A DNA stretch of 64,000 nucleotides from Chondrosia reniformis (GCA_947172415.1 OX359190.1:4340001-4404000), one strand, 5' to 3'; numbered from the stretch's first letter, positions 1-11,799 are shown. Notes: a model not told the origin generated them from the sequence alone. A program made the numbers and translations.

Positions 1-315
1 CGTTCCTCCAGAGGGGGTGCAAGCTGGGGGCCAACCTGTCCCCCAGCAACCCCAGCCAGTTCCTCCAGAGGGGGTGCAAGCTGGGGGCCAATGTGTCCCC
101 CACCCCAGAGAAAGGACTAGGGGATGGACCTGCCAAAGGTAAGTCATGTGTTGTCCATTAGTACATAATCTAACATGCATACATTTGTATCTAAACATGT
201 ATATATATACTCTTTACTATATATATCTTCTCTTTTATATGCAGCTGCAGGTTTTCAGGGTCGCGGTCGTGGTCGAGGTCAAGGTCGAGGCCAGAGGCCT
301 TACACAAGGGGAAAT
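1..315 (+). CDS. two exons of an RG-rich protein (5' end outside window)
   Basis: Exon one (1-138) contains a 56-base duplication that gives two copies of a block ending QRGCKLGAN, and stops at a clean AAAG|GTAAGT donor. Exon two (245-315) follows an ATGCAG acceptor, restores the frame (codon split after its first base) and encodes an arginine/glycine-rich stretch (GRGRGRGRGQGRGQ), then a GTGAGT donor in phase 0. RG-rich tails usually bind RNA or act as arginine-methylation sites; that is family knowledge, not shown here. The protein is not identified. The phase-0 exit matches exons at 32991 and 45319 on the same strand, so this could be the start of one interrupted gene. Coding status is fairly secure from the splice sites; function is unknown. 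Confidence 0.55.
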
Positions 316-385
316 GTGAGTTTAACTTCCCTTACAATATATGTACATTAATATGCATTGCATTGTTTTAATTGTTTCTAATTTT

Positions 386-1570
386 TATAGACATATAACA
401 ACATTACAGTAATGGGGGGGAAAAGTGCAGTTTACTTAATTAACTTAACTAAACTCTATCTATTTATTTATTTGTTCGTTTATTGTCTTATCATCTGTAT
501 TTATATACATATATATAATTTGTTTGTTGATATTATGTACATTCAACACTAACCAGAAAGCAAAGAGGGATGCCAAGACTTTGTTAAATAATCTTTAATG
601 CATATCCTCATTACCAACAAATTAGTGAAGTCTCGCACAAAGAAACGCTTTCATTCTATTGCCAACCATAATTATGGATGTCTACATCAACTAATCACCG
701 CAAGAATACTACATAGAAACACATGCAGTCGTACATTATATCATACATGCTAGGGATAAGCTAAAGAGCTAAGCTACGCAGCCCTAGGCCTCCTAATAAT
801 TCATTCACGCTACTGATAAGCTCGAGTTAAAGTGTTTCTAAACAAACTCTAATGTTATCTTTCTAGTAAGGCTTACACCTTTCATGCTATCACTAATCTG
901 ACTTCTAACTTAGGCCTTAGGCATTCTAATAATTCATTTACGATAGCGATAAGATTATCTGTTTTACAAATTAAAGTGTTTCTAAAGAACTAAGCTACGT
1001 AGCCCTAGGCCTCCTAATAATTCATTCACGCTACTGATAAGCTCGAGTTAAAGTGTTTCTAAACAAACTCTAATGTTATCTTTCTAGTAAGGCTTACACC
1101 TTTCATGCTATCACTAATCTGACTTCTAACTTAGGCCTTAGGCATTCTAATAATTCATTCACGATAGCGATAAGATTATCTGTTTTACAAATTAAAGTGT
1201 TTCTAAAGAACTAAGCTACGTAGCCCTAGGCCTCCTAATAATTCATTCACGCTATTGATGAGCTTAGCTCTATTTCGAATTAAAGAGTTTATAAACGTAA
1301 CATTGTAATGAGTCGCTCAAAAGACTCGCACATAGAAACACCCATCCATCCATTCCACACATTACTTTTAATAATGTAAGCTTGTAAGGTTTACACCTTT
1401 CAAGCCACCCCTAACCTGACTTAAAATGTTAAATAATTTTGACCGTAGCCTTAGGCATTCTAATAATTCATTCACGATAGTGATAAGATTATCTCTTTTA
1501 CAAATTAAAGTGTTTCTTAACGTTCTACCGTAATGAGTCGCTTTAAAGATTTGCATATAGAAACGCATCC
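386..1570. repeat. left arm of a satellite-like inverted repeat
   Basis: The stretch at about 386-700 matches the reverse complement of 4136-4400 at roughly 85 percent by eye, including landmarks such as ATTAGTGAAGTCTC and GCAAAGAGGGATGC. The part at 1310-1420 matches the reverse complement of 4430-4560. The two blocks occur in swapped order in the two arms, as expected if both derive from one tandemly repeated monomer. Nothing coding is apparent: the only ORF of any length lies inside the repeat. Confidence 0.6.
771..1290. repeat. 221-bp tandem repeat
   Basis: The phrase AAGCTACG(C/T)AGCCCTAGG recurs at 771, 992 and 1213, giving an exact 221-base period. The first two units are almost identical and the third is diverging. 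A more decayed related copy continues to about 1540. Recent duplication of the unit is implied by the near identity of copies one and two. Confidence 0.85.
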
Positions 1571-1794
1571 GAAAAAGGAGTTACACTGTTAATGTAATGA
1601 CTGACAGAGACCTACACAAATAGACGACATACAACATAGAGTACTTCTGTTAGGCCACACCCTACCCTAACAAACTGTTTCAGAATACAGTTTAGACACA
1701 CACAGATCGCCTCTGTTAATTCAATTGCTGTAGTTTCACTCACCAAGTTCTGTGTCACTTATCCGAAGCAGCCATCTGACTAACTTTGAAGCGG

Positions 1795-2385
1795 GTTAGC
1801 CTAGTCTGATGAAATCAGACCCAAAACTTACGCAATACTTGCTCCAGTGAGGGTCTGACAACTTATGGCCGGTTTGCTGTTGCACGGTCGCAGTTAACAC
1901 CGACCATTCTGTGGTCAAACACCTTCCATATTTGGTAACTGGAATGTAAACATTTCCGTCCTTATTAATAATTAACAAGTGTGTAAAGTACAAGACTAAA
2001 AATGGCAGTCCACTGGAAGTTATAGAAGAAATCCACGCAGAAAAATTCTTTCTGTTGTTGTTCTTAAAAGTTGGCTGGGGCTTCAATGGATGGTTTGTCC
2101 TTCCACTATCACTGAAGAGATCTGCTTGACTTAGCAGCTGTGAAGCTTTTCGAATGTCTGGAGACAAGTCAGGCGACTTGTGTGTTCCAGGGCTATAGTG
2201 GTCATCAAAACTGCTGCAAATCGACTTAAGTTAGAGATTTGAAGAAATACCTATCAGAGGCTGGTTCAAACTTGACAGAAAACACAATCTTGCGGACTGG
2301 GCGTATTCTGGATATTCTCAAGTCGATCAAGTGGAGCAAGTATTGCGCAAGGTTTGGGTCTGATTTCATCAGACTAGGTTAGCCC
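1795..2385. repeat. inverted-repeat element with coding-like arms
   Basis: About 50 bases at 1795-1850 match the reverse complement of 2335-2385, both containing CTAGTCTGATGAAATCAGAC. Read outward, both arms encode nearly the same C-terminus (WSKYC..FGSDFIRLG then stop). On the minus strand this closes a 123-codon frame (2167-1796); on the plus strand it closes a frame of about 50 codons ending at 2383. I do not recognise the protein. It may be a non-autonomous transposon, or the inverted ends of a duplicated exon. Confidence 0.5.
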
Positions 2386-2514
2386 ATTAAAGATGTCGAG
2401 GGTACCAAAACGAAAATACATAGCTAGCAATTTGTGAACAATATAAAATCACTTCTAGGCAATACTACTTCGTCAATATAGCGTATGTAGCTATGTACGT
2501 ACATTTCTATACTC

Positions 2515-2993
2515 AAATACTCAAATAAAGGCCTACTTTTATTTCGCAATCTCCAAGGTATCCTAGAGATGACGTCATTATTAAATGGCGGATTTATTGA
2601 TGCCTTTGCTACGGGGCTACAAAAACCGTCATGCCCAATAATAACGTTATCGCTCTCGCTCCTACAAAAGAATACAGCGCGGAAAATTTGCGTTTAGTTC
2701 AACAATTAATCTAAAAGCTTAAGTAGTTTTTTAGTTATGGCTGACGAAGAAGAATAAGAAGAAGAATATGAAGAAGACGAAAATGGGAATTTTTAAAGTT
2801 TATTATTTCGCCAGCGGGACATATTCGCCTGCTTTTAAGGTCTATTTAGAGTATGTATATTGTATATTTAACTATACATAGCCTTGTTTTGTCGATTTTC
2901 GGCCTATTTCGGGATTTTGCTCCTATACCAATGTATGGGGAAAACGAAAAAAACCGTGTCATCCCTACATAGGGAGTACAACCGTACTCCCTG
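2515..2993 (+). repeat. micro-ORF repeat, copy 1
   Basis: First of three related copies (others at 13806-14082 and 55158-55683). The right end is a short palindrome (AGGGAGTA...TACTCCCT, 2971-2991). At 2738 a start codon opens an acidic micro-ORF (MADEEE) which in this copy stops after six codons, although the downstream YEEDENGNF coding remains recognisable. The upstream segment shared with copy 3 contains GACGTCAT and TTATCGCTCTCGC. It is probably a non-autonomous mobile element; its superfamily is unknown. Confidence 0.6.
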
Positions 2994-4135
2994 ATGATTG
3001 GAATTTAATGAATAAATGATGTAGAAATATATATATACATAAATACCTATAATGCATTATAAAAAGTGGAAGAGGATTGTCTTGTGTTTGAGTGATAAAT
3101 GGTCATGTACAAATATATGTAAGAAGTCACTGATTCTGTAGTATACTATGGGGAAATTTTACATCTAGGCTATGCTGTGCTATGGGAAACTTTGTTGTCT
3201 ATGTATATGTATATTTATGACTGTAGGCTAGTCTATAGTGGGTGGGGCAGAGAGCCTAATGGGTGGGAAGTCTTTTCTGCTTGTTACATCTCATTTGAGA
3301 GAGGAACATTATTAGGCAATCTTTTGTCTTGAATCGAAACGAAACGAATGAAATGGGAACAAATACAACGAAACAAAGACCATGTTTCATTCATTTCGTT
3401 TCGTTCGCTTCGTTTCGTTTCATTTCATTTCGTTCCATTCGCTTTGTTTCGTTTCGTTTCACTTTTTAGAACTACCCATTCTAAGCTCAATAAAATAATT
3501 GTTAAAAACAGAAATTATCGTAAACAGGTGTAATTCCGGAGGATCAAGAAATGAGCTCAGACAAAGATTCAAGGTAAGTTTTAATCACATATGAAAGCAA
3601 AATAAAGCTTTAACTGTTTGATAATTAGGCTAAATAGAGTTATAATGCATGCAGTACAGTAACATGTTAATGTTGATCTCTAAGTCAGTGTTTAAGGCAA
3701 GAAGGGCAAGTCCCAACATATTTAATATTATAATGACCAGACTACGTAAACATAAAACAGATAAATATATAAATCTGTATGCTACAACTGTGCAAGACAC
3801 GGGACTACATGCACACCAAATTTGGTGTGCATCCACACTTGCATTGTCGAATACATAGCAATAACGGAAGTTTAGGGTAATTAACGGAAACGAAGACTTG
3901 CTACTTAGTTATAAGATGGCAGTTCTTACAAATTTTGGGAACTGACAAAAGGTAAGTTGGTGTATTAGAGAGATGTACTGAGGATGTACGAATCCTACTA
4001 TGTTTGTATTGTTACCGAACTTTTGATTGTTAGCGTTCTATAGGACTTTAATATTTATTGTACGAAATTACCTCATGTACGAAATTACCCCGTTTTACTG
4101 TATAAACCTTACAATATAACATTAGCTGTAACGTG
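2994..4135. other. no gene seen; contains a TTCGTTT low-complexity tract
   Basis: No convincing exon was found. A purine/pyrimidine tract at about 3340-3465 consists of (C)GAAAC units followed by CGTTT units, so its halves are complementary and could fold back. An ORF through it (3348-3533) is a low-complexity artefact. The rest is AT-rich single-copy-looking DNA. Confidence 0.6.
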
Positions 4136-4570
4136 TGGAACGGATCTGTAATTATGGTTGGCAATAGCATGAAAGAGTGTGTGAGACTTCACTAATTTGT
4201 TGGTAATGAAGATATGCAATAAAGACTATCCAACAAAGTTTTCGCATCCCTCTTTGCTTGCTAGTTAGTGCTAAACGTACATAACATCAACTCCTGTTAA
4301 ATGAGACCAACAAATAAATAATAATAAATAAGTAGCCATAGAGTTTAGTTAATTAAACTGAACATTTCCACCCTTCAATACTGTTATGTTGTGAAGAAGG
4401 TCTAGGGCTACAGTCTAAATAATTTATCATTATAAGTCAGGTTAGGGGTAGCTTGAAAAGTGTAAACCTAACAATATAGCATGAGCAGTAATGTATGGAA
4501 TGGATGGATGCGTGTTTCTATGTGCGAGTCTTTTTAGCGACTCATTACTTCAATCTGCGATGACTTCACT
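4136..4570. repeat. right arm of the satellite-like inverted repeat
   Basis: Reverse-complement partner of parts of 386-1570. Block 4136-4400 pairs with 386-700, and block 4430-4560 pairs with 1310-1420. The shared segments include GCATCCATCCATTCCA and GACTCGCACATAGAAACAC read on the minus strand. Confidence 0.6.
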
Positions 4571-5489
4571 TATCAATGGGTATCGTCACAATCCTCATAT
4601 TATGTAAATTCATTGTGTAGAAGCGATTGTGTTCAGCATGTATCGTCCTTCAGTGTAAAAAAAGTTGCATTTTCTACATTATCTTTACGCAATGACGCAC
4701 AAAATGAGCTTTTGACGGTATCCATATCGCTTTAGTAACAACCTACGCATCTGCAATTGACTGAAAAGAATGAATATTTGCTTCAACTACTTGGAAATAG
4801 CCTTCGGACTATTTCTTTACAACAGTGTTTTTCAACGCTACATCTCTCCATGGAACTTTCTTAAAGGAACCATTAAATTTCTCAATGGTGAGTTCATTTA
4901 TACTGTAGACTAAGTAAATTCGTAAGAAAGACGTTACTTTTTGTTGCAGTACAGCTCTCAATTAAACCTCATGCCTATAATTAAAATATTATTACATCTG
5001 TAGTTAAATAAACGATCAGTAACTTCATAATCATACACCCTTTCGATTTATACTTACAAAACACTTATATATGTTAACTTAAATACTCTACTTTTGATCT
5101 ATACACTAAATTAAAGGTTATAGCATTTAATACAACCTTTTGATCTACACTTATGAAAAGCTAAGGATTTAGTTTAATGTATATGGCATGTTTATTGCTC
5201 TTACGCATGGCTCTTAATTGTTATATATACATACTCCACCCTGCATGTATATGTGTAAACTTTAAGTAAAAGGGTGCAATAACATCCCTAAGGTCATAAT
5301 AATAATGATGTTACCAATAATAATGAAAGGGTGTGTCAGTCCTGTTATACTATATATGGCCACCGTATTGAGTGCATATAAGTCTTTGTAATGTTGACAT
5401 GTATATTGGCAACAGTGCCTGAATATATATGCTTTCCCAGTATAATATTCATGTGTGTATACCTTTCTTATTTATACAGAGAGTGCAAC
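4571..5489. other. no gene recognised
   Basis: AT-rich sequence with no recognisable domain, repeat partner or splice-flanked exon. It may hold the 5' flank of the Helitron that begins downstream, but I could not place that boundary. Confidence 0.5.
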
Positions 5490-5801
5490 GCTGGGCTGGC
5501 TATGTTGCAGCTGTGCAGAATGATTACGTAAGCATTGCTGTGACTGCTATATATAGAACCAGTCATAGCCATAATACTGCTATATTTCAGCACCTTGAAG
5601 GTAGGACGTTGAAGAATTATGCATTTATTTTAAGTACCATTGATACTGGTATGGGTACATTCAATTGGTGGAGGCAGCACTGGTTTAGATGTACACTGCA
5701 GTTGCTACTACACAGAAGATGTTATTGTAAGCATAACTACACTTTAGCTAAAGTGTTTAGTTTGTTATTACTTTTGGAGGAGACATAGAATTAAATCCAG
5801 G
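5490..5801 (+). CDS. Helitron leader peptide with 2A-like stop-go motif
   Basis: A frame ending KVFSLLLLL runs to about 5775. Shifting by one base at that point gives GGDIELNPGP (5774-5803), a match to the D-(V/I)-E-x-N-P-G-P consensus of 2A ribosome-skipping peptides, followed directly by the Helitron K/A-rich protein. A leucine-rich run before the motif is usual for such sequences in invertebrate retroelements. Family knowledge: 2A motifs release the upstream peptide co-translationally, so the leader would be made as a separate product. One indel separates leader and motif in this copy. Both the N-terminal limit and the function of the leader are unknown. Confidence 0.6.
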
Positions 5802-5804
5802 TCC

Positions 5805-6187
5805 TTCAAAGGAATGGCCTAGGAAACAGGACAAAAAACATAATTATCTGTTGCAAAGAGACAAAATATTGGAAAAGCGAAAGCTGGATTATGCAGAGAA
5901 TCCAGAACCAAAACGATTAGCATCCAAAGCAAGCTATTAAATTGATCAAGAAGGCTGCTGCTAAAGTGCATTACTCTGCCAATCCAGAAGCAAAGCGGGC
6001 TGCCTCTAGAGCAAAGTATTCTGCAAATCCTGAACCCAAGAAGGCCGCTGCTAAAATGAGGTACTCTGTAAATCAAGAAGCCAAGCGGGCTGCTTCTATG
6101 GCAAAATACAACAGTAATACTGAATCAATGAAAGCTGCTGTAAATCAAGTTTGGCAAAAGCAGCCTCAAGAGCAAACTATACTATAA
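5805..6187 (+). pseudogene. Helitron N-terminal lysine/alanine repeat region
   Basis: Repeating units of about 14-16 residues (for example NPEAKRAASRAKYSA, then NPEPKKAAAKMRYSV) form a basic, probably helical array. Such arrays precede the Rep domain in many cnidarian and sponge Helitron proteins; I know this from memory and have not checked it. The first units (LDYAENPEPKRLASKASY) are separated from the rest by a stop and a frame change near 5940. The array resumes beyond the inserted repeat at 6604. It is likely a DNA-binding or nuclear-targeting region. Confidence 0.65.
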
Positions 6188-6197
6188 AAAGATGGGA

Positions 6198-6602
6198 ACA
6201 AGTAGTTCGAGTTTAAAAACTCGTGGGGCTGCCGCCCCCCGAATTTACTCGAACTACTTGGCCGCATCGTTGGGCTTTGATATACTATTCTTAAACCTAA
6301 CGATTGAGGACGCTTAAGTGTCCTGAAAATTATAAATAACGACAGAAAAGCTTCGTTAACTAAAGCTTCCTGAACGCCGCCATTTGCAAAAACCATGTAT
6401 TGACGTATAAATTAAGTGTTACAATAGTTGCGTATGAACTCGTATTATACATAATTCGACGTATAAAATGTGTTATAATAGTTGCGTATGAACTCGTATT
6501 ATATATATATTTATATATATATATATATATATATCCGTAACATGAAGCTATACATAAATTGCGTTATGAAAACAATAGAGGGGGCTGCCTCTGGCAGCCC
6601 CT
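6198..6602 (+). repeat. hairpin-ended repeat, copy A
   Basis: One end is a stem-loop (ACAAGTAGTTCGAG ... CTCGAACTACTTG, 6198-6261) around a G/C-rich loop. The other end is a second palindrome (GGGGCTGCC TCT GGCAGCCCC, 6581-6601). Between them lie conserved blocks GGACGCTTAAGTGTCC and AGCTTCCTGAACGCCGCC, a duplicated GTTGCGTATGAACTCGTATT and a TA microsatellite. The copy interrupts the K/A-rich Helitron coding region, so it inserted after that coding sequence existed. It encodes no protein. Confidence 0.8.
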
Positions 6603-6603
6603 A

Positions 6604-6741
6604 AAAATAGCTACATCAAAGGTAAATTATGAACATAAAAGGGAGCATATGAACCTTTACCGCAGAGGTAAATATGCCCTGAATGAACCAAAGGCATATG
6701 CTAGACGCCAGTATACAGTAGAATTACAGAAGAAGCTACTT
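6604..6741 (+). pseudogene. Helitron K/A repeat region, continued after the insertion
   Basis: The translation (VNYEHKREHMNLYRRGKY, then ALNEPKAYARRQY) continues the tyrosine- and basic-rich repeat seen upstream of the inserted hairpin element, then stops. From here to 7105 the sequence is still Helitron-derived but carries several stops, and no clear domain is visible. Confidence 0.55.
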
Positions 6742-7105
6742 TGAAAGCCTTCCTTGAGACTGCTTTTACGAAAAGGCTTTAAAAAAGTCATGAAAACATT
6801 GCAAAGAAAATGTCAAAAGGTGTCTTGACACAAACAGTATGCAGAATAATTGCACGAAGATTACTTGAGAGGGCTATATGCTTTCCCAGTATAATAAGTG
6901 CATGGAAGTGCATGGAAGTGCACAGAAGAGTGCAAGCTACCCACAAATTAAGAGCTTAATTCTATTGTTGCAGCAAAGAAACTGTTCAAAACACCCATGC
7001 AAGAGCTCAGTTCATTGACAAGGGCTGTCAGCATGGACACCACGCAGATCGGTCCTTTGTAAATAAATTTGACAGTAAAGCAATGAGCAAGAGCAGTTCC
7101 ATGAG

Positions 7106-8608
7106 TTGCTAGGTCACCCACTTCCATGTGCTATTGGAAAATGCAATAGTCTGCTTAAAACACTCAGAGCTGCTGCCACTCACTACCCACAGTTGCGAAG
7201 GTTTCTGGTCTTGCTATATCCAGCAAAAAACCACCATCATCAAATTTATACCATTGATGTGGCACTCCATTTAGTTGATTTTGATCAACTAATGGAGGCT
7301 CCTGGCATCCTTCACTGTGAGGAGCTATGTCAGAGTGAGTGTGAATCATGTCAAGAGAATTTGGCAGCAGGTCTTCCAAATCTGGAACCCTTCCTTCAAG
7401 TTAAGCATGCTACCCTGATTACTAAACTTGACAAGGAGGTGAGTGATGACCCAGCGTGTGCATGCTGTTGTTGTGAACGTTTGCACCAGAGAAAGAGTGT
7501 TACAAGCATGAAGAATAGTGACTCAAAATTTGTAACAAAAGTCTGACAACAATTAAAGCAGCACATATGTGAGCAGGACAGCGAAGCTGACATTTACTCT
7601 ATGTACGTGTGCCAATACTGCAGGCCAATTCTTAATGACAATAAGATGCCATCACGCTGTATTCTGAATGGTTTGATGACTGAGCCTTTGCCTGCAGAAC
7701 TATTTAACTTAGATGCTTTGAGCAGACAGCTTATACAACGAGCAAAAGCATTTCAGACAATCGTACGATTAGGCACATACACAGCTAAAGTGCCTCTTTA
7801 CAATTCGCTCAAGGCTTGTAAGGGAACCATGTTCTTTCTTCCCCTACCTTTGAAAAAGACGTTGGAAACATTAGGAGATGTAAACCCAGGTAACTATTCA
7901 CTCTCACAGAGAGGTGACATAGATCCACACGTGCCATTACCTGACCCTGAATTGTATATTATGGTCAATGGAATACCTTCAGAAAAGAAGGTCATTTGGC
8001 GCAGCATAGTCGACGTGAGTACTGTCAAGGATGCCATTCAGAAGCTAAGAGAAATTAATTGGCTTTACAAAGATGTTAATGACACATGCATTGATAATGT
8101 TGTAAAACAAGTCATTGAATCTGCAGAAAGTGCAACGAGTACCATGTTGGTGAAGGCTAGCAAGGAAGATGTTTCTAGCTTTCAGTCGTATACAATTCGT
8201 ACACTGAATCAAAAGCAGTCTACCGTTTCTGATATTGAACAATATAAACTGCTTAGCATAACGGAGGATGCATTGGACAATCAACAGAAATTCTTGGATG
8301 TCATGTGTTTTCCTCATCTATTTCCAAGTGGAAGGTTTGGTGAGTTTCACACACGTGATGTGAAAATCTCCTCTAGTGAGTACTCCAAGTCTAGACTGCT
8401 TAATAAGGATTCTAGGTTCCGAAAAGACTCCCAGTATGTATTCTTTCTTCTATGGCAGAAAGAATTACGGCAGCTCTCTGCAGGGGTATACAATTTGATG
8501 AAAAGAACAGAGCAGCAAAGAATGTCTGTTCAGCTGTTCCTAGACAAGTTGTCACACTCTGATGAATCTGTTGAAGCAAATGTGTCAATGATATTCCAGT
8601 CCATTTGA
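7106..8608 (+). pseudogene. Helitron DUF6570-like and Helitron-like N-terminal domain
   Basis: Two long frames (7106-7546 and 7601-8608) separated by an interruption. The first ends in a cysteine-rich patch (CACCCCERLHQRKS). The second begins VCQYCRPILNDNKMPSRC, typical of the zinc-binding module found before Helitron Rep domains, then shows PAELFNLDALSRQLIQRAKAF. Its end (FPHLFPSGRFGEF ... FFLLWQKELRQLSAGVY) matches the Helitron helicase-like N domain that precedes the HUH motif. A stop after SMIFQSI separates it from the next part, so the copy cannot make full-length protein. Confidence 0.8.
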
Positions 8609-8619
8609 GGCACAAAGCA

Positions 8620-9648
8620 ATACTGGTTCTTGAGGTCCAGTGAACTGCATTGCATGCTTCGTGAGTGGGGCACCCCTACCCTGTTTCTCACTTTCAGTTG
8701 TGCTGAATATGAGTCTCCAGAAATTGAAAATTACTTGAAAAAGGTGAATTCTGTACCTTAAAGCTATCCAGTTGGAAAGCTTTGTTGTGAAGACCCCATA
8801 TCAATGACAAGGAAGTTTTCTCAAAAGTTCCATGCAATGTTCAATACTGTCATACTGAAGGGACAGGTTCTCGGTAAGGTAGAACATTATTTCTTCAAGA
8901 AGGAATATCAGACACGAGGTGCACCTCATTATCATGTTGTCCTTTGGTTGAAAGATGCACCTTTGATTGGCAAGGATCAGCCAAAACAAGTGCTAGATTG
9001 GATTGAACAAAGAATCACTTGTAGAATACCAGAAGTGGAGACCAATCCAGAATTGTACAGGCTGGTTACTAGGTACCAGATGCATAAATGTGGCAATTAC
9101 TGCAAGCGAAACGCAAAGTACCACGGAGCTTTTGTTACCAGATGCAAGTTTGGATTTCCACATGAAGTTAGTGATACAAGTTCATTGAACAGTGTTGAGG
9201 ATTGCTCAAGTCGAGGAAGAAAATATACCACCTTCCACGAGCAGAACAAGAGACACGAATGAATGATTACAATCCTCTTTTACTGTTGTTGTGGAAGGCA
9301 AATATGGATATACAATTCATTGCTGAATCATCACTAGCCCTTGCTCACTATGTGACTGGATATGTGACAAAGGCAGAAAGAAGCAACATGCAGGATCTCT
9401 GGCAGGAAATTGGCTCCAATAAGAGTGTGTACAGTCGACTTTGGAGCTTTGGTATCCGCAGTTTACGTTCTCGAGAGTGTGGACTCCATGAGGCAAGTGA
9501 CCTGCTGCTTGGTGATCACTTGTGTGAAAAGTCAGACACAATCCAGTGGATTGATGAGACCTTTCCACACAAAAGGAAACACAGGTTGAAGGATCACAGC
9601 AAGCTGCAGGAGCTTGGAAAAATGATCCAAATTCAACTGATACCTTAG
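8620..9648 (+). pseudogene. Helitron Rep (HUH) replication-initiator domain
   Basis: After a stop, coding resumes with a LFLTFSCAEYESPEIENYL-like stretch and then VEHYFFKKEYQTRGAPHYHVVLW. The H-Y-H at 8927-8935 is the two-histidine metal-binding motif of HUH endonucleases, which nick one strand and start rolling-circle transposition. The cysteine/histidine-rich MHKCGNYCKR segment follows. A frame change near 9220 leads into 9202-9648, which carries LALAHYVTGYVTKAERSNM, the region around the usual catalytic tyrosine (Y in the VTGYVTK segment). The fold assignment is secure, but the gene is broken. Confidence 0.8.
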
Positions 9649-10088
9649 AAGATTGTCTTGTTGACAAATACTACCCACAAAGGCCAGAAGAAATGGAGGC
9701 AGTTTGCCTTTATGATTTTGTTAAGGACTATACAAAGTGCAGAGACAACAATTCTGGACAGCGCAAGTATCTCAGCCTTGCCAAACCATGTCTACCTAAT
9801 CACGGGCTCTTTGATCCTAACAGAGAGAATCAGAGGGAAGATTACTTCTACTCCATGTTGTTGTTGTTTGTGCCTTTCAGATGTTAAGGCTCTCTGCTTG
9901 TAGAAAATGAAACTGCTGAAGAAGCCTTTAATCTCTTGATAGAGGCCAACTCTAGCATGTACAAACACCATGACAGATTGCAGCAGATGCTGAAAGCACA
10001 TGCCAAAGTGAAGGAGATAAATGAAGCTAGATAGGATGAGGCAAAAGTCATCAATGAGAAAGAAGACTGTAGCAATGGATCCCAAATT

Positions 10089-11799
10089 GTGGGGGAAGCA
10101 ACAGCTGTGATGAATGATGTGCAGGAGTTGCAAGCAAATTGTACTGATGAACTCAGCCTTGAAAAGCGAATTGAAAAGTTTAACGTAGACCAAGGACGTG
10201 TTTTTAAACGAATTTCTGAACACCTTCTTCACCAAGAGAGGCATGTATCTGGAGTGTGTGAATGCGCACAATTGCAACCATTGCATATGTTTGTTAGTGG
10301 AGTTGGAGGGACTGGAAAGACTTTCCTCATTGAAGCCATCAGAGCTCAGGTGGCTGCAATATGGAAAGACAAGCATGAAGCACTTCTCTGTGCTGTAGCT
10401 GCGCCAACAGGGCTTGCAGCCTTTAATGTTGGTGGTGTCACTGTGCATCGTTTATTTTAGTTACCCATTGAGCATGAAGGGAAAGAAGCTGGCTATTGGG
10501 GACTGCCAAGAGACTCACTGAAGATCATGAGAACAACACTTCGAGATGTGAAACTTTTCATTATTGACGAAGTGTCCATGTTATCCAGTCTCAACCTGGC
10601 CTACCTTCTGGAAGACGTTTTTGGGACTGACAACTGGTTTGGGTCAATCAGTATTCTCTTTGTGGGTGATCTTCTACAACTGCCTCCTGTCAATGGTGCA
10701 CCGGTGTTTGATAAACTGAATACCAAAGCAGTTTTATCAAAGCTAAGTTGCATGACTTCTGTTAACATATGGAAGGAAACTATAGTATATGAGCTGACGG
10801 TCAATGAGCATCAGAAAAAGGACACACAGTTCTGTGGTTACGTGTCTGAAGAATGTGTTGGAATTCTGGAAGAGAGAGTTATCCAGAGTCCCATAGCAGA
10901 TAGGTTTGAGGAACTGATGCAGTCTGGTCAGTCACCTGTGTGCCTATTTCCAACACGAAAAGCATGTGAAGAATTTAATAATAAAATGCTGAGAAAGTTG
11001 CAGTGCAAGACTGTTGCAATTTGCTACACTGACGAAGTTGATGAAACCAAGGGCATGCACAAATGGAGCAAAACAAGAAGCAGAAGAGCTAAAGAGGCTG
11101 AACAAAGACTGCTACCTAACTGCTGGTTTAGAGGCTGTGCTTCATATTGCTGTTGGAGCACGAGTCACGTTGCGCAGAAATACTATTACAAGTTTGGGGT
11201 TAGTAAATGGTGCACTTTGTACTGTTGTGGCCAATGGTGTACACAAAGTCACAGTGAAATTTGATCATATGAGCACAGAGTATAAAATCGAAAGGGTGAA
11301 GACTAGATTTCTTGTCATGAGAAGAGTCTACATTTTCAGGGCACAGTTTCCACTGATTTTCGCTTATGCTGTAACCATCCACAGGTGTCAAGGCCTTTCA
11401 CTCGACTGTGCCATGATGGACCTCTTTGATCAGGTTTTCAGTTCTGGCATGGCATATGTTGCACTATCACGTGTAAGAACACTTGATGGGGTGCACCTGG
11501 TTGCCCTTGACCGAAAATCAATTATGGTAAGTTCCAAGTCTCTACTTGAAGTCAATCGGCTACGACAGTTGCACAGACTAGATCTAATGGTCTACGCTTT
11601 GCCATGTGAACAAAGTGCCAATAGAAAAAGAAAACTCCGTGGTACTTGCACAATTTTACTTTATCCAAAGAAACAAAAGAATTTGAAAGAAAAAAATGCG
11701 AGCACTAAACATGCTCCAATAAGGCCACTTTGCCTAACAAAGCAGGACAAAGGGCAACTTGCAAAGAAACCACGTGCACGTAAGGCAAAAAAACAATGA
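10089..11799 (+). pseudogene. Helitron PIF1-like helicase domain
   Basis: Superfamily-1 helicase motifs are clear. Walker A is GVGGTGKT at 10299-10322. PTGLAAFNVGGVTVHRLF follows. Walker B is IIDEVSMLSS at about 10560. VGDLLQLPPV follows at about 10663. Late motifs are TIHRCQGLSLDCAMM (about 11370) and AYVALSRVRTLDGVHL (about 11450). In Helitrons this helicase unwinds the displaced strand. Frame breaks occur near 10460 (stop after HRLF) and in the region where 10527-11264 and 11014-11799 overlap. The C-terminal tail is strongly basic (KKPRARKAKKQ). Confidence 0.9.

Noticed and set aside
1368-1568. 66-codon minus-strand frame
   Set aside because: Lies within the satellite-like repeat and is not shared as a frame by its other units.
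3348-3533. 61-codon plus-strand frame
   Set aside because: Serine/phenylalanine-rich translation of a TTCGTTT low-complexity tract.
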